From the NCBI GenBank assembly GCA_963818985.1, contig CAWFUJ010000010.1, forward strand, positions 186,001-250,000: DNA of 64,000 nucleotides, in the 5' to 3' direction. Positions 27,552 to 37,019 of this stretch are shown here, one piece after another (position 1 is the stretch's first letter; each line of letters begins with the position of its first letter). The position numbers and the translations under genes were made by a program. Source of the DNA: JAFEDN01 sp963818985. Lineage in GTDB: Bacteria; Pseudomonadota; Gammaproteobacteria; Coxiellales; Coxiellaceae. The notes beneath the pieces were generated by a model. That model saw only the letters and a list, made by a program, of their open reading frames with translations, did not search any database and was not told where the DNA came from.

Positions 27552-28955
27552 TTAATTCATGCAAAAATCTTTTAATTCCTGAATTAATAAAAGCTGTTCA
27601 GAGTCAAGGTTTTTACTTATCTGCAGAGCAGATATTTCTGCTATCGCTTGATGTTTGGATAATTTTTTTTGACCTCGGTAATCACAGAAATTATTAGCGT
27701 TTAAATATTCTTTATAGGTTTCATTTTCAAGAGCGCTTAAGGCCGCAGGGTAATGTCGATACATGATCCTCATCGCTTGTTGCTTGCGGATGGGATTGGT
27801 CATTTGGCGGATGATGAGTAATTTTTTTTCTACATTTGACTGATGAAATTTTTGAAATAAATTTTCTTCTTCTCGACTTGGAAAACCAATCGTATATAGC
27901 GCTGCATCTGCGTCAATATTGTCAATTTGCGGATAGGTATAATGACGGTGATATTCACTGATAGATGTTAATAATTGTGGATTTGCTAATAACCAAGCTT
28001 TGTTAGTTTGAGAAATCTTTTCTCGAGCGGCGTCAAATTTTGTTAAAAAACGTTCCTTCATCGGTAATATTAATTCGCGTTCACCAATTTTTTTTCGAAT
28101 CACAAAGGTATTTTCTGCTATATTAGTCGCATTGGTTTCAGTTAACTTTTCTTGATCCAGACGTAGCCACAAGGTTTGATTTTTATAATGTGCATGCATA
28201 CCTAATTTCAAGACTGGCGCCAGATAATTGTTATTTATGCCGAATTTTCCATCAATAAGCAAACCTTCTGGAAACAGCTTATTTTCGATATTTATACCGC
28301 AGCCCAATTGCTGCATGCGTGATAAATCGGTTTCTTTATCGAAGTAACCAGTTAGATAGTCCCACATGGATCGATGTTGAATAAATATTCTGGCCAAAGC
28401 TAAGGTTGCCTCAACGTCAACCATGGCGGTGTGGGCTTGACCAAAAGCAAGTTGATTAACTTCACTGAGTAATTCAAGTTTTAAGCTGGTTTGATTATTA
28501 ATTTGTGGCCATTGGCAAACATCCGGTTTGTACAAATAGAACATAACTGTCATTGGATATAAATCCATGCGTGAGCAGCCGTTGGCAAATTGATGAGAAT
28601 AGGGAGAGAGTAAATTGCGGTAAAATGAAAAACGTAAAAATTCATCGTCAAAGCCAAGGGTATTGTAACCCATGCTAATTGTACCCGTTGTATTTAATAA
28701 TCGATGGATTTGTTGCATGGCATCAATTTCACTGACTCCGGTTAAACTTTTGGTGATACCAATTCGGTGGGTAATAATAGCTGCGGGGGCAGGAATAACA
28801 TCAGGATTGAGCTTAACCTGAATTTCATAGCGCTCTAGCTCACGCAGCTCTAAATCGGTGCGAATGGCTGCAAATTGTAATACCTGATCAAAACAGGGGT
28901 TAAGCCCCGTGGTCTCGATGTCATAAAATAAATAGCTTTGCTTGAAGTTAGCCAT
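27552..28955 (-). CDS. sbcB: Exodeoxyribonuclease I
   Basis: A 3'-5' exonuclease on single-stranded DNA used in recombination and mismatch repair; about 467 residues (E. coli 475). The DEDDh exonuclease domain begins FYDIETTGLNP (catalytic Asp and Glu) and continues with MGYNTLGFDDEFLRFSFYR and HTAMVDVEATLALARIF, followed by the SH3-like and C-terminal helical domains. ATG at 28955 (MANFKQ) is preferred because it matches the family start; an ATG four codons upstream is possible. Confidence 0.95.
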   Translation of the reverse strand: MANFKQSYLFYDIETTGLNPCFDQVLQFAAIRTDLELRELERYEIQVKLNPDVIPAPAAIITHRIGITKSLTGVSEIDAMQQIHRLLNTTGTISMGYNTLGFDDEFLRFSFYRNLLSPYSHQFANGCSRMDLYPMTVMFYLYKPDVCQWPQINNQTSLKLELLSEVNQLAFGQAHTAMVDVEATLALARIFIQHRSMWDYLTGYFDKETDLSRMQQLGCGINIENKLFPEGLLIDGKFGINNNYLAPVLKLGMHAHYKNQTLWLRLDQEKLTETNATNIAENTFVIRKKIGERELILPMKERFLTKFDAAREKISQTNKAWLLANPQLLTSISEYHRHYTYPQIDNIDADAALYTIGFPSREEENLFQKFHQSNVEKKLLIIRQMTNPIRKQQAMRIMYRHYPAALSALENETYKEYLNANNFCDYRGQKKLSKHQAIAEISALQISKNLDSEQLLLIQELKDFCMN

Positions 28956-29008
28956 AACATTTATCATCCTTAAAAATAACCCTTTTTTTCAAAATTTAAG
29001 AAGTCCTG

Positions 29009-29124
29009 TCATCCCGCGGCTTGACTGCTGGCCTGTCCTCAGAGAGGAGATCCATACTAACTTGCAAGCCTGCATGGATCTCCTCTCCGAGGACAGCAGG
29101 GCCAGCGGTCAAGCCGCGGGATGA
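29009..29124. repeat. Large palindrome (116 bp) with TCATCCCGCGGCTTGAC arms
   Basis: The outer arms TCATCCCGCGGCTTGAC (29009-29025) and its complement (29108-29124) enclose further complementary blocks, including GGAGATCCAT/ATGGATCTCC, so almost the whole element folds into one long hairpin. The outer arms and the CAAGCC...ATGGATC centre are shared with the element at 52257. The 28956-29347 gap contains nothing else recognisable apart from a likely promoter for the ankyrin gene near TATAGT at 29297. Confidence 0.85.
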
Positions 29125-29347
29125 ACAGATTGCCCAGGCTACCGCGGGACGCCGCCGCGGGGTTTGTTTAAATTAATGCCTATGCACACTCGCGAAGATG
29201 ACATGCTCCTGGTTTCTTAAAAGTACCATTTTTAGCCTTAAATCTCCATATTAAACGCCATTTAATTATTGCTTCAGTAAACCTTAAGATTATTTCTGTA
29301 TAGTCTTCTGCTTAAAAACACATATTTAAAAAAATAGAAGTTAAAAA

Positions 29348-31741
29348 ATGTCTAAGGAAGAAAAACTAGTACCAGCTAATCAGGGTATTTTATTCGAAAA
29401 AGCCCTTGATTTTTTAATTTTTCAGCAAAGAAAAAATGAAAAATTTCTTGGTCCAGTCACTGATTTGAACTATAAACTAAATAAAGACTACTTTGATCGA
29501 AGAGTGATGAGATTTGAGAAGTTAAAACTACTTGGTGGATGCGCTGGAGCCACCTCCTTAAAAGCTAGAAGTTTATTGATTACTAGATATCAACAGGATA
29601 ATAAAAATACTTTACATATTCACAATAATGCTTGGTTTAAAAGAACTAGGCAATTATTAGCAAAATGGAGCCAAGAAATAGATAAAGAATATAAAGATGA
29701 ACAGCGGGATGATATTTTTTTATTTATTGAACAAATTAATTTGGCTCAGGATCGCACTCTCTATTTCTCAGGATGTAAGCTTTTTGATATAGATGTTTTA
29801 TTGCCAGTGTTAACTGAAAAAACAAAAATTCCTGAATTTAAGTCAATTGGTCAAATTTTTGGATTTTATAGCGCTGTTGATTTGACCAAAATTCTAAATT
29901 CTATATTAAAACAAGATCGTTTTATATTTTTAAGTTCCCACACTCATTTAGGTTTATTATTTATAAATGATGAAAATAATATTGAGTTTTTCGATATAAA
30001 TCATGATTATGATGATGTAAATTATGAAACGCTTGACTCGGTAGTTAACTATTTTTCTTCTAATTTTCCAGAATTGCGCACTGATGCTTTATTACCATTA
30101 CGTTTGTATGCATTTACGACCAATTCACTAGATAATAAATTTCCTTCGGTTCATGAAGTTGCAAAACTTTGTGAAAATGGTGAAATTTCTTACTCACCGA
30201 AAGTACCAGGTTATCTAGGTGGTATATCTTCGCTAGATCTGCGTATTAATGAGGAGTATGGCTCCTATTTTGGAAAACAGATATTAACTAAAACTGATTC
30301 GCTGACAGAGCGTATGATTTTAATTGCTAGGGCTGGAAGTGAAAAAAGATTCCGTGAATTAAAAGATGAAGTCATTGATATTGATTTAAATAAAACAGAT
30401 CAGTTATCACAAAATATGTTAACGCATGCAATTATTGGAAAAAAATATTCGTTTGTTGAATTGCTATTAAAAGAGAAACTAGATTTAAACACTCAGGACA
30501 TTTTTGGGTGGACTGCATTGATGTATGCTTCAATACAAAATAATACTGGAATCTTTAGTCAGTTATTGTCAGCAGGTTGTGATCCAATAATAAATGACAA
30601 ATCCGGCAAAACGGTCATTACTCATATACAAGGGTCACAAAATTCTGCCATGATGGACGTCTTACTCAGTCACCAATTTCCTGGTGGGAAGAATATATTG
30701 ATAGAGGCAGTTTTAAAAAAAGATATTCAAAGTATTTCTGAATTACTCCCAATCATTGATGTGAACAGCAAAGATCAAAACGGACGAATCGCGTTGTTTT
30801 ATGCTGCCGCAGCAGGAGAGGAGGAGATTGTAAAAATGTTATTATTGGCAGGCGCGGAGCTTTCAATACAAGATCAATCAGGTAAAACCGTAAGGCATTA
30901 TACAGAGGAAAGAAATCAACACACTATCACTTCACTTATAGATTGGTGGATGGCGGCGAAAAAAGTTCTGGAAAGTACAGCTGATAATAGTGAGAAGTTT
31001 TCCAAAGATAAAACTCCTTTAATGATTGCTAGTAGAAATAATGATATTTCATCTATTCATCTGTTGATTGAATCTAAAGTTGATATCAATGCCGAGGATG
31101 CAGAAGACCGTACTGCTTTATTTTATGCAGCGGCAGCAGGGCATGTAGAAGCCGTAGAAATATTATTATTGGGAGGCGCAGATCCCTCAATGCAAGATAA
31201 ATCATACAAAACTGCAAGAGAATATGCCGAAGATAAAAGTCGTCAATCTGTGGTTTCACTTATAGATACATGGCTTGTTAACAAGACTGTCACAACAAAT
31301 CTGCCGAATGATAGCAAATCACTTTATAAAGGAAAAACTCCATTAATGATAGCGAGTAGGAATAACGACATCTGCCGCATTAAAAAATTGCTAGAGTCCA
31401 AAGTGGACGTCAATGCGATAGATGAAGAAGGTCGCTCGGCATTGTTTTATGCAGCGGCGGCAGGTCATAAGGAAGCTGTTAACGAGTTATTAAATGCAGG
31501 CATAGATCTATTAATTGAAGATAAATCTTCTAAAACAGCTAGACATTATGCTTGCATCAATAATAAATTAGATTTAATGTTTCAGATAATGGAAGCAGAG
31601 GTCGATGCTGAATTTTCAAAGCCGGCTTCGCCTTCCCCTTCGCCTCGTGACAAAAATCGCCATATTGGGATTTTTAATGAGACGACATCAAGCACTCAAA
31701 GGAGTACTCAAGAGACTAGCAGTCCTGCACCTACAATCTAA
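29348..31741 (+). CDS. Ankyrin-repeat protein with putative YopT-like cysteine peptidase domain
   Basis: A 797-residue protein without signal peptide or membrane helices. The first 310 residues contain GGCAGATSL with Cys65, SHTHLGLLFI with His200 and FFDINHD with Asp216. This Cys...His...(16)...Asp layout equals the His-Asp spacing of YopT (His258, Asp274), and the motifs resemble C58-type papain-fold peptidases seen in bacterial effectors. Residues 340-750 carry ankyrin repeats, including a module of about 108 residues present in near-tandem copies (LFYAAAAGH and LMIASRNND). The C-terminal 45 residues are Ser/Thr/Pro-rich, as in secreted effectors. Ankyrin repeats are certain; peptidase activity and host delivery are inferred. 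Confidence 0.75.
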   Translation: MSKEEKLVPANQGILFEKALDFLIFQQRKNEKFLGPVTDLNYKLNKDYFDRRVMRFEKLKLLGGCAGATSLKARSLLITRYQQDNKNTLHIHNNAWFKRTRQLLAKWSQEIDKEYKDEQRDDIFLFIEQINLAQDRTLYFSGCKLFDIDVLLPVLTEKTKIPEFKSIGQIFGFYSAVDLTKILNSILKQDRFIFLSSHTHLGLLFINDENNIEFFDINHDYDDVNYETLDSVVNYFSSNFPELRTDALLPLRLYAFTTNSLDNKFPSVHEVAKLCENGEISYSPKVPGYLGGISSLDLRINEEYGSYFGKQILTKTDSLTERMILIARAGSEKRFRELKDEVIDIDLNKTDQLSQNMLTHAIIGKKYSFVELLLKEKLDLNTQDIFGWTALMYASIQNNTGIFSQLLSAGCDPIINDKSGKTVITHIQGSQNSAMMDVLLSHQFPGGKNILIEAVLKKDIQSISELLPIIDVNSKDQNGRIALFYAAAAGEEEIVKMLLLAGAELSIQDQSGKTVRHYTEERNQHTITSLIDWWMAAKKVLESTADNSEKFSKDKTPLMIASRNNDISSIHLLIESKVDINAEDAEDRTALFYAAAAGHVEAVEILLLGGADPSMQDKSYKTAREYAEDKSRQSVVSLIDTWLVNKTVTTNLPNDSKSLYKGKTPLMIASRNNDICRIKKLLESKVDVNAIDEEGRSALFYAAAAGHKEAVNELLNAGIDLLIEDKSSKTARHYACINNKLDLMFQIMEAEVDAEFSKPASPSPSPRDKNRHIGIFNETTSSTQRSTQETSSPAPTI

Positions 31742-32867
31742 CGAATAAATTAACGGCTGCTAAATTTTCAATCGCTTTGCCGCTTTGAGGATACACTTGC
31801 AGCATTGCCAGCCATTGGTCAATGGCGATTGCATTCTGTAACCAATACACTTCTACATAGATTTTACCATCGATATAATGCAACCGAATACTTTCAATTT
31901 TGTGATATCCAGGCAAATTTTCCCAGATTCTTTGTAATTGTGGAATCAGTTCAGAACGTGAAGGCAAATGTAAGCTGGGTTTTTTAACTTCATCGTTCTC
32001 TGGATCTATGTGGACGGTGACATCGGCAATTTGCAAAAAATTTTGTGTTAACTGCCAATGGATCTTTTCACCAATATGATGTCCCTCAGAGACACTAATA
32101 AAAGGACTGACAATAATATGGGTATCAACAAAAACATTGCCGCCATGTAAACGCGTACGGAGTTGATGAATTGAAACCACTCCGGGAATATTCTTAATAC
32201 AATCTCTTATCAGCGTTAATGTTGGTTCATCAACTCCGGTATCGATTAATTCACTAATCCCATGCGCAAATAATTGGAAGCTGGTTTTAATAATAAGTAA
32301 AGCGATAATGCCTGCCCCAATATTATCGGCATAAGGTATTCCTAATAAATTACCCACAACAGAAATAACGACTAATAGAGAAACATACACATCGCTGCGA
32401 TTATGATAAGCATTCGCAATCAATAAATTAGAATAGATTTTTTTACCGGAATTCAATGTATAACGATATAACCATTCTTTGATAACGATAGAAAGAATTG
32501 CGGCGATAATGACCGGTAACCCCTTAATGGCCTTTGGTGGGTGATTGAGCATATGATGAATAGTTTCATAGATAATTAAACCGCCGACAATAAGCAACAG
32601 CAGGGAAATAACCATGGAAGCAATCGTTTCAATACGCTGATGACCATAGGGATGATCTTTATCAGGAACGCGCCCGCCAATTTTAGCGGCGACCAGCACT
32701 AACGCATCGCTGATTAAATCCGATAAAGAATGGATGCCATCGGTTAGCAGAGCGAAGGAATGCCCTAACCAACCGACAATAATCTTGAACAAGGCAAGAA
32801 CTGTATTTAAAATAGCATTGACAATAGTGACTCGTTTCGCAGTTTCATAACGTAATGGATTGGACAT
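31731..32867 (-). CDS. Cation diffusion facilitator (FieF-like metal exporter)
   Basis: A 378-residue CDF-family protein exporting divalent metals such as Zn, Fe or Mn in exchange for protons. Six membrane helices are visible, with metal-site Asp residues in LLTDGIHSLSDLISD and the DKDHPYGHQRIE loop typical of the family, then HNRSDVYVSL and a cytoplasmic C-terminal domain. The C-terminal extension beyond about residue 300 is longer than in E. coli FieF (300 residues). It follows the rhodanese gene after 7 bases. Its stop overlaps that of the ankyrin gene by 11 bases. Confidence 0.92.
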   Translation of the reverse strand: MSNPLRYETAKRVTIVNAILNTVLALFKIIVGWLGHSFALLTDGIHSLSDLISDALVLVAAKIGGRVPDKDHPYGHQRIETIASMVISLLLLIVGGLIIYETIHHMLNHPPKAIKGLPVIIAAILSIVIKEWLYRYTLNSGKKIYSNLLIANAYHNRSDVYVSLLVVISVVGNLLGIPYADNIGAGIIALLIIKTSFQLFAHGISELIDTGVDEPTLTLIRDCIKNIPGVVSIHQLRTRLHGGNVFVDTHIIVSPFISVSEGHHIGEKIHWQLTQNFLQIADVTVHIDPENDEVKKPSLHLPSRSELIPQLQRIWENLPGYHKIESIRLHYIDGKIYVEVYWLQNAIAIDQWLAMLQVYPQSGKAIENLAAVNLFVRL

Positions 32868-32874
32868 GTTTGAA

Positions 32875-33288
32875 TTAACCGCATCCGCAGTTGGAATGGC
32901 AATGTTGTTCGCTTTTTACAGTTTTAATCGGATATCCATCTAACTTCCACCAATCCAAGCCTCCGATTAACTCTCTTACCCGAAAGCCCAATTCAGATAA
33001 CCTCAGTGCTGCCTTGGTAGACGCATTGCAACCGACTCCATCGCAATAAGTGATGCATTCAATCTCTTTATCCAACAGCATAGCCGCAGTCACGGCATTG
33101 ATGGTGCGATGCGGAAAATTTACTGCGCCAGGGATACGCTCATTGGCGAAAACTTCGGGAAGGCGCGCATCAATAATCATTAATTCCTGTCCATTTTGAA
33201 GTGCCTCGAAAAGATCAGCTGCATCAATTTCATATTGGAGCTTAAGCTGATAATGTAAAATCTGATTTTGATCTATGGATTCCGACAT
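32875..33288 (-). CDS. Rhodanese-like protein
   Basis: A protein of about 137 residues with a single rhodanese domain: LMIIDARLPEVFANERIPGAVNFP, then the active-site loop TYCDGVGCNASTKAA with the catalytic Cys, and GLDWWKLDGYP at the end. It may transfer sulfur or sense metals. The C terminus CHSNCGCG is Cys/His-rich and could bind a metal, which fits its position upstream of the cation exporter. The start is uncertain: ATG codons at 33294 and 33288 are both possible and neither has a clear ribosome binding site. Confidence 0.8.
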   Translation of the reverse strand: MSESIDQNQILHYQLKLQYEIDAADLFEALQNGQELMIIDARLPEVFANERIPGAVNFPHRTINAVTAAMLLDKEIECITYCDGVGCNASTKAALRLSELGFRVRELIGGLDWWKLDGYPIKTVKSEQHCHSNCGCG

Positions 33289-33514
33289 GAGCATAATTCT
33301 AAATAAATATGCCCTTCGGGTCAACCGGTGTCTCAAAGCATATCAACCATTACCATCCGATGGCGAAGACTCAGATAGGATCAAGTGAGTCAGCGCGACA
33401 GTTGTTGATAACAATAAAAAATATAAAGGTATCGGGATAATCGTTCCGTTATGCAAGGTGTCAGATTGCTAAGCCTACCGAAATATGTGATTTCTAATTG
33501 ACGGCGAACTTTAG

Positions 33515-33520
33515 TATAAT
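33515..33520 (+). promoter_or_regulatory. Candidate -10 box directly before the DUF2007 gene
   Basis: A consensus TATAAT ends 7 bases before the ATG at 33528 and there is no Shine-Dalgarno sequence. Use of this box would give an essentially leaderless mRNA. The -35 region (TTTCTA, 18-base spacing) is weak. Confidence 0.35.
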
Positions 33521-33527
33521 AATTATT

Positions 33528-33842
33528 ATGAGGAAATTATTCAGCCCTGTTAGCAGAATTCAGTTATATTTGTTTAAATCACTGCTTGAAAGTGAAGGGA
33601 TAGTTTGTTTTATTAAAAATGAATATCCTCCAGCAGCAGGAGAATTACCTCCTATTACTGCCATGCCCGAATTATGGGTGATGAATGATGATCAATATGA
33701 AAGAGCAATAAAACTTATTCAAGAAAACTCATTATCTCGTCAGTTGTCTACGCCGTGGAAATGTTCACAATGTGGTGAGCAATTAGAAGGTCAGTTTACA
33801 ATATGTTGGCGTTGTGGCAATGACAGAACAGATACAACTTGA
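33528..33842 (+). CDS. DUF2007-like protein with C-terminal zinc ribbon
   Basis: A 104-residue protein. The first 70 residues fit the DUF2007 putative signal-transducing fold (LYLFKSLLESEGIVCFIKNE, then PELWVMNDDQYERAIKLI). The C terminus carries CSQCGEQ and CWRCGN, a four-Cys zinc ribbon. The ATG at 33528 is chosen because conserved sequence begins there; an upstream start at 33498 would add ten residues. The function is unknown. Confidence 0.7.
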   Translation: MRKLFSPVSRIQLYLFKSLLESEGIVCFIKNEYPPAAGELPPITAMPELWVMNDDQYERAIKLIQENSLSRQLSTPWKCSQCGEQLEGQFTICWRCGNDRTDTT

Positions 33843-34074
33843 ATTTTTTTACTTTCGTGGATAATCGAGCATCTCAGCAGATGCAATACCCGCCGATGGG
33901 TGCCCATTGCAAAGCATTCCCCTGATTTTGTTGATGTTTGTTATTAAAAATAGCCAGATTTCTGTGCTGCCTCATTGTAAGAAATACTTGATATTTTTTA
34001 AAAAATATGTTAAAAATGTAAAAAATTGCAGATAACTATAGAAAATAGAAAAATCAAAGTCGTTGGGGTGATAA

Positions 34075-36741
34075 ATGGTTATAAGTAGAGTCGCGATTCC
34101 TTTGTTTGTTTGTTCTTTTTGTTTCTGTTTTAGCGCTTTAGCAGAGAATAATAATCCTGCATTTATCCCTGCCATTCCAGGTATCACTCTATCCGGTTAT
34201 GCCGGAAATGGTTGGACTACACAAGCCGATACGTTGATTCCAGTCTTCGGAACTCCTAACAATTTTACTTATATTAACCCTCAATTTTTATATCATAGTC
34301 AAGGTGGTATGACCGGTAGTTTTGGATTGGGTCAACGATGGTTAACTCATAATAACATCTTTGGTTTCTATTTATTTACTGATTATAATAACTCGCCTCA
34401 AAATAAAGATTTTTGGTTTGTTAGCCCAGGCTTTGAGTATATTGGATCTATTTTTAATTTTAGCCTTAATAGCTATATTCCAATTTCCAAGCAAAAGTAC
34501 CAAACCGGGACGGTTTTTGCTGATCAAAATAATGATTTTAGTAAGACTTATTTTTCAGGCCATCAGCAATATTCTGAACTCGTAGATACTTATAATGTCA
34601 CGGGTTGGGGAGGAGATGCACTGATTGGTTTTCATCTGCCTTTTAAAAATATCCAATTGTCTGCAGGCTCTTATTATTTTTCCCCTAAAGATCACAGTGA
34701 AGTGATCGGTGGTATTATTCGAATGGATTTCCCCATCAATAATTATTTTAGCGCCTCATTCAGTGAAACTTATGATAATTTGACCCATCACACGATTAAA
34801 GCCGGTTTATCTGTCTCTTTAGGTGGTCGGCATAATCAAACCAGGTTTCATGACTTAAAACAACATTTAGTTGATCCAGTTAATCGTCAATTAATTGCTA
34901 TTAATGGTGGTTCATACACTGGAGAACCGGTGATTAAAACTGAGAAAAATACCGGAAAAATGGCAGTTGAAAAAGATAATATTTCGTTTTTTATGCCTGA
35001 TAATTCTTCAAATATCGGAAATAACAATGATGGAACTTATGAAAATCCTTATCAGGGATTTAATCAAAGTAATGTTGATGATGCTAACAAGCAGAATAAT
35101 CGAAATTTTTATTTCAACTCGGGTACCTACAATGGACACTATGCGGTAGACAAGAATGAAATTACTTTGAGTAATGATTTGTTATTTGGCCGTCAAGAAA
35201 ATTTTTTAAAGCCTGCTGAAGGAGAAAATCGCCCGATATTATTCTTCGATCAAGGAGGTTTAACTATTGCGGGTGGCAATCAAAATGTTGCTTTCAGTGA
35301 TTTGGTTTTAAAAGGTTCGAATACCGACGCTGGAATTAATATTGATCATTTAGACAATGATTCGGCCCTGTCACTCAAAGTTTCTAATTTATCTATCGAT
35401 GGATTTAATGATGGGGTTAGAGTCAATAATATGAGTGAAAAACCGGTCAATGTTGAAATTGATAATACCCATGTTGTGAACAACAGCAATTTGGGAATTT
35501 TAGCGCAAAATAATGGAAATGGTGGAATTAATTTATCTGTCAATAATAGCCAAGTTAATAATAATGGCGAGGGTATTCACTTAGTTGATTTTCAAGCTGG
35601 TAATTTAATTGCAAAAATATATAAATCTGAAATTAATGAAAATTTAAATAATGGTATTTATGCTACTAATCTTTTTAATTCGGGTACTTTGAGGGTCGAT
35701 GTTTATGGCTCAACGATCAATAACAATGGTTATAACGGGGTTAATTTGTACAATGGGACCGGCAATATCGTCAATTCAGGGAATATAATAGCTAATCTGG
35801 ATTATTCTACCATTGCTAACAATGGAGCCAATGGTATTCACGCTAATAATACCTCAACGGGTGATCTGAATTTAAATATTAATCATTCGAGTATTAATAA
35901 TAATAGTTGGGATGGCATCAATGCTGTCAATACAATGGATAGTGGCTCTTTTATGTTTAATTTAAAAAATAGCCAAGTCAATGGGAATTATAGCGGTGGT
36001 TTGGTGATATTTAATGAGAAAAATTCGGGTTCTTTTACTTTAAATATTGAAAAATCCTCTGTTGAAAATAATTATGGTGATGGCATCTTTTTAGATAATT
36101 CGCAAAGTTCTGGTAATTTAAACGTAAAAATAACCGATACATCTATGACTGGCAATGAATGGAGTGGAATTTTTGCCTTAAATGATTCTGAAAAAGGCAA
36201 TCTAAATTTAATAATTGATAAGAGCCAAATTAACCATAATGGGGAATCGGGATTATATTTAGATAACAATAGTGGCGGAGGTTCATTGAATGCTTCCATT
36301 AGCCAAACACAAATAAACAATAATGGCGCGGGTATTCTGCTCCTGAATGAAAAAAATAATGGTAGTATGGATTTGAAGATGTCGGATGCAGAAATCTCTG
36401 ATAATACAGGAGATGGTTTATCTCTTTATGAAGGGTCTTTAAGTGGTAAAATTACTGCTGAAATTAATAATTCTGTCATCACTGGTAATACGGGTTACGG
36501 TTTGGGTGCAGGGAATAATGTGGTGGCTAGTGTGAATAATTCAATACTATCTGGAAATGATTTGGGGATTATTGCTGTGGGCGGCGGCGTGATCAATATT
36601 AACGACCCCAAATACTTAGATAGTAATATTTCATCGATGGATGGGACTATCAATTTTAATGGTATCCAAGCGCCTAGCGAAGCATCTCGTGTGCATTGCG
36701 AATCGGGTCAGTGCACATTTTCCTCAACTTCCAATCAATAG
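34075..36741 (+). CDS. Inverse autotransporter with beta-helix passenger
   Basis: An 888-residue surface protein. A signal peptide (residues 1-23) is followed by an inverse-autotransporter beta-barrel domain of about 240 residues, as in intimin and invasin, recognised by GSFGLGQRWLTHNNIFGFYLF and the alternating aromatic strands. From about residue 360 to 870 the sequence consists of Asn-rich repeats of roughly 22-30 residues (NNSQVNNNGEGIHL, NHSSINNNSWDGINA), which is the pattern of a right-handed parallel beta-helix rather than the Ig-like domains of intimin. It is likely an adhesin or surface enzyme scaffold. It stands alone, with no accessory genes. Confidence 0.8.
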   Translation: MVISRVAIPLFVCSFCFCFSALAENNNPAFIPAIPGITLSGYAGNGWTTQADTLIPVFGTPNNFTYINPQFLYHSQGGMTGSFGLGQRWLTHNNIFGFYLFTDYNNSPQNKDFWFVSPGFEYIGSIFNFSLNSYIPISKQKYQTGTVFADQNNDFSKTYFSGHQQYSELVDTYNVTGWGGDALIGFHLPFKNIQLSAGSYYFSPKDHSEVIGGIIRMDFPINNYFSASFSETYDNLTHHTIKAGLSVSLGGRHNQTRFHDLKQHLVDPVNRQLIAINGGSYTGEPVIKTEKNTGKMAVEKDNISFFMPDNSSNIGNNNDGTYENPYQGFNQSNVDDANKQNNRNFYFNSGTYNGHYAVDKNEITLSNDLLFGRQENFLKPAEGENRPILFFDQGGLTIAGGNQNVAFSDLVLKGSNTDAGINIDHLDNDSALSLKVSNLSIDGFNDGVRVNNMSEKPVNVEIDNTHVVNNSNLGILAQNNGNGGINLSVNNSQVNNNGEGIHLVDFQAGNLIAKIYKSEINENLNNGIYATNLFNSGTLRVDVYGSTINNNGYNGVNLYNGTGNIVNSGNIIANLDYSTIANNGANGIHANNTSTGDLNLNINHSSINNNSWDGINAVNTMDSGSFMFNLKNSQVNGNYSGGLVIFNEKNSGSFTLNIEKSSVENNYGDGIFLDNSQSSGNLNVKITDTSMTGNEWSGIFALNDSEKGNLNLIIDKSQINHNGESGLYLDNNSGGGSLNASISQTQINNNGAGILLLNEKNNGSMDLKMSDAEISDNTGDGLSLYEGSLSGKITAEINNSVITGNTGYGLGAGNNVVASVNNSILSGNDLGIIAVGGGVININDPKYLDSNISSMDGTINFNGIQAPSEASRVHCESGQCTFSSTSNQ

Positions 36742-36960
36742 ATTGCTCATCAAGGATAGCTCAGGCTTCCAACAGGGAAATTTCTTGGGTTAATGCGAGG
36801 GGCTGTCCCATTAAAATGTGAATTATATTGAACCAATATCAAGTAAAATTGATTAAATACTAGTCTTTAATCATTTTCATCTTAAAAATTGTATAATATG
36901 CCCACATTTTAATGCCTACGCCTATTCTCTGGACCTATGAGTCCTGCCAATAAAAATAAT

Positions 36961-37000
36961 TTGTCAGCTAAAATTTAATATAGTACAATAGCAGTACTAT
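36961..37000 (+). promoter_or_regulatory. suf operon promoter overlapped by an Rrf2-type operator
   Basis: TTGTCA (36961-36966) and TACAAT (36984-36989), spaced by 17 bases, form a good promoter. Over the -10 box lies a perfect inverted repeat ATAGTAC (36980-36986) / GTACTAT (36994-37000) with a 7-base centre, similar to the ATAG...CTAT ends of IscR type 1 sites. The overlap suggests that the Rrf2 regulator encoded 20 bases downstream represses its own operon. Confidence 0.7.
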
Positions 37001-37019
37001 TTTAATTGAGATATTTTTT

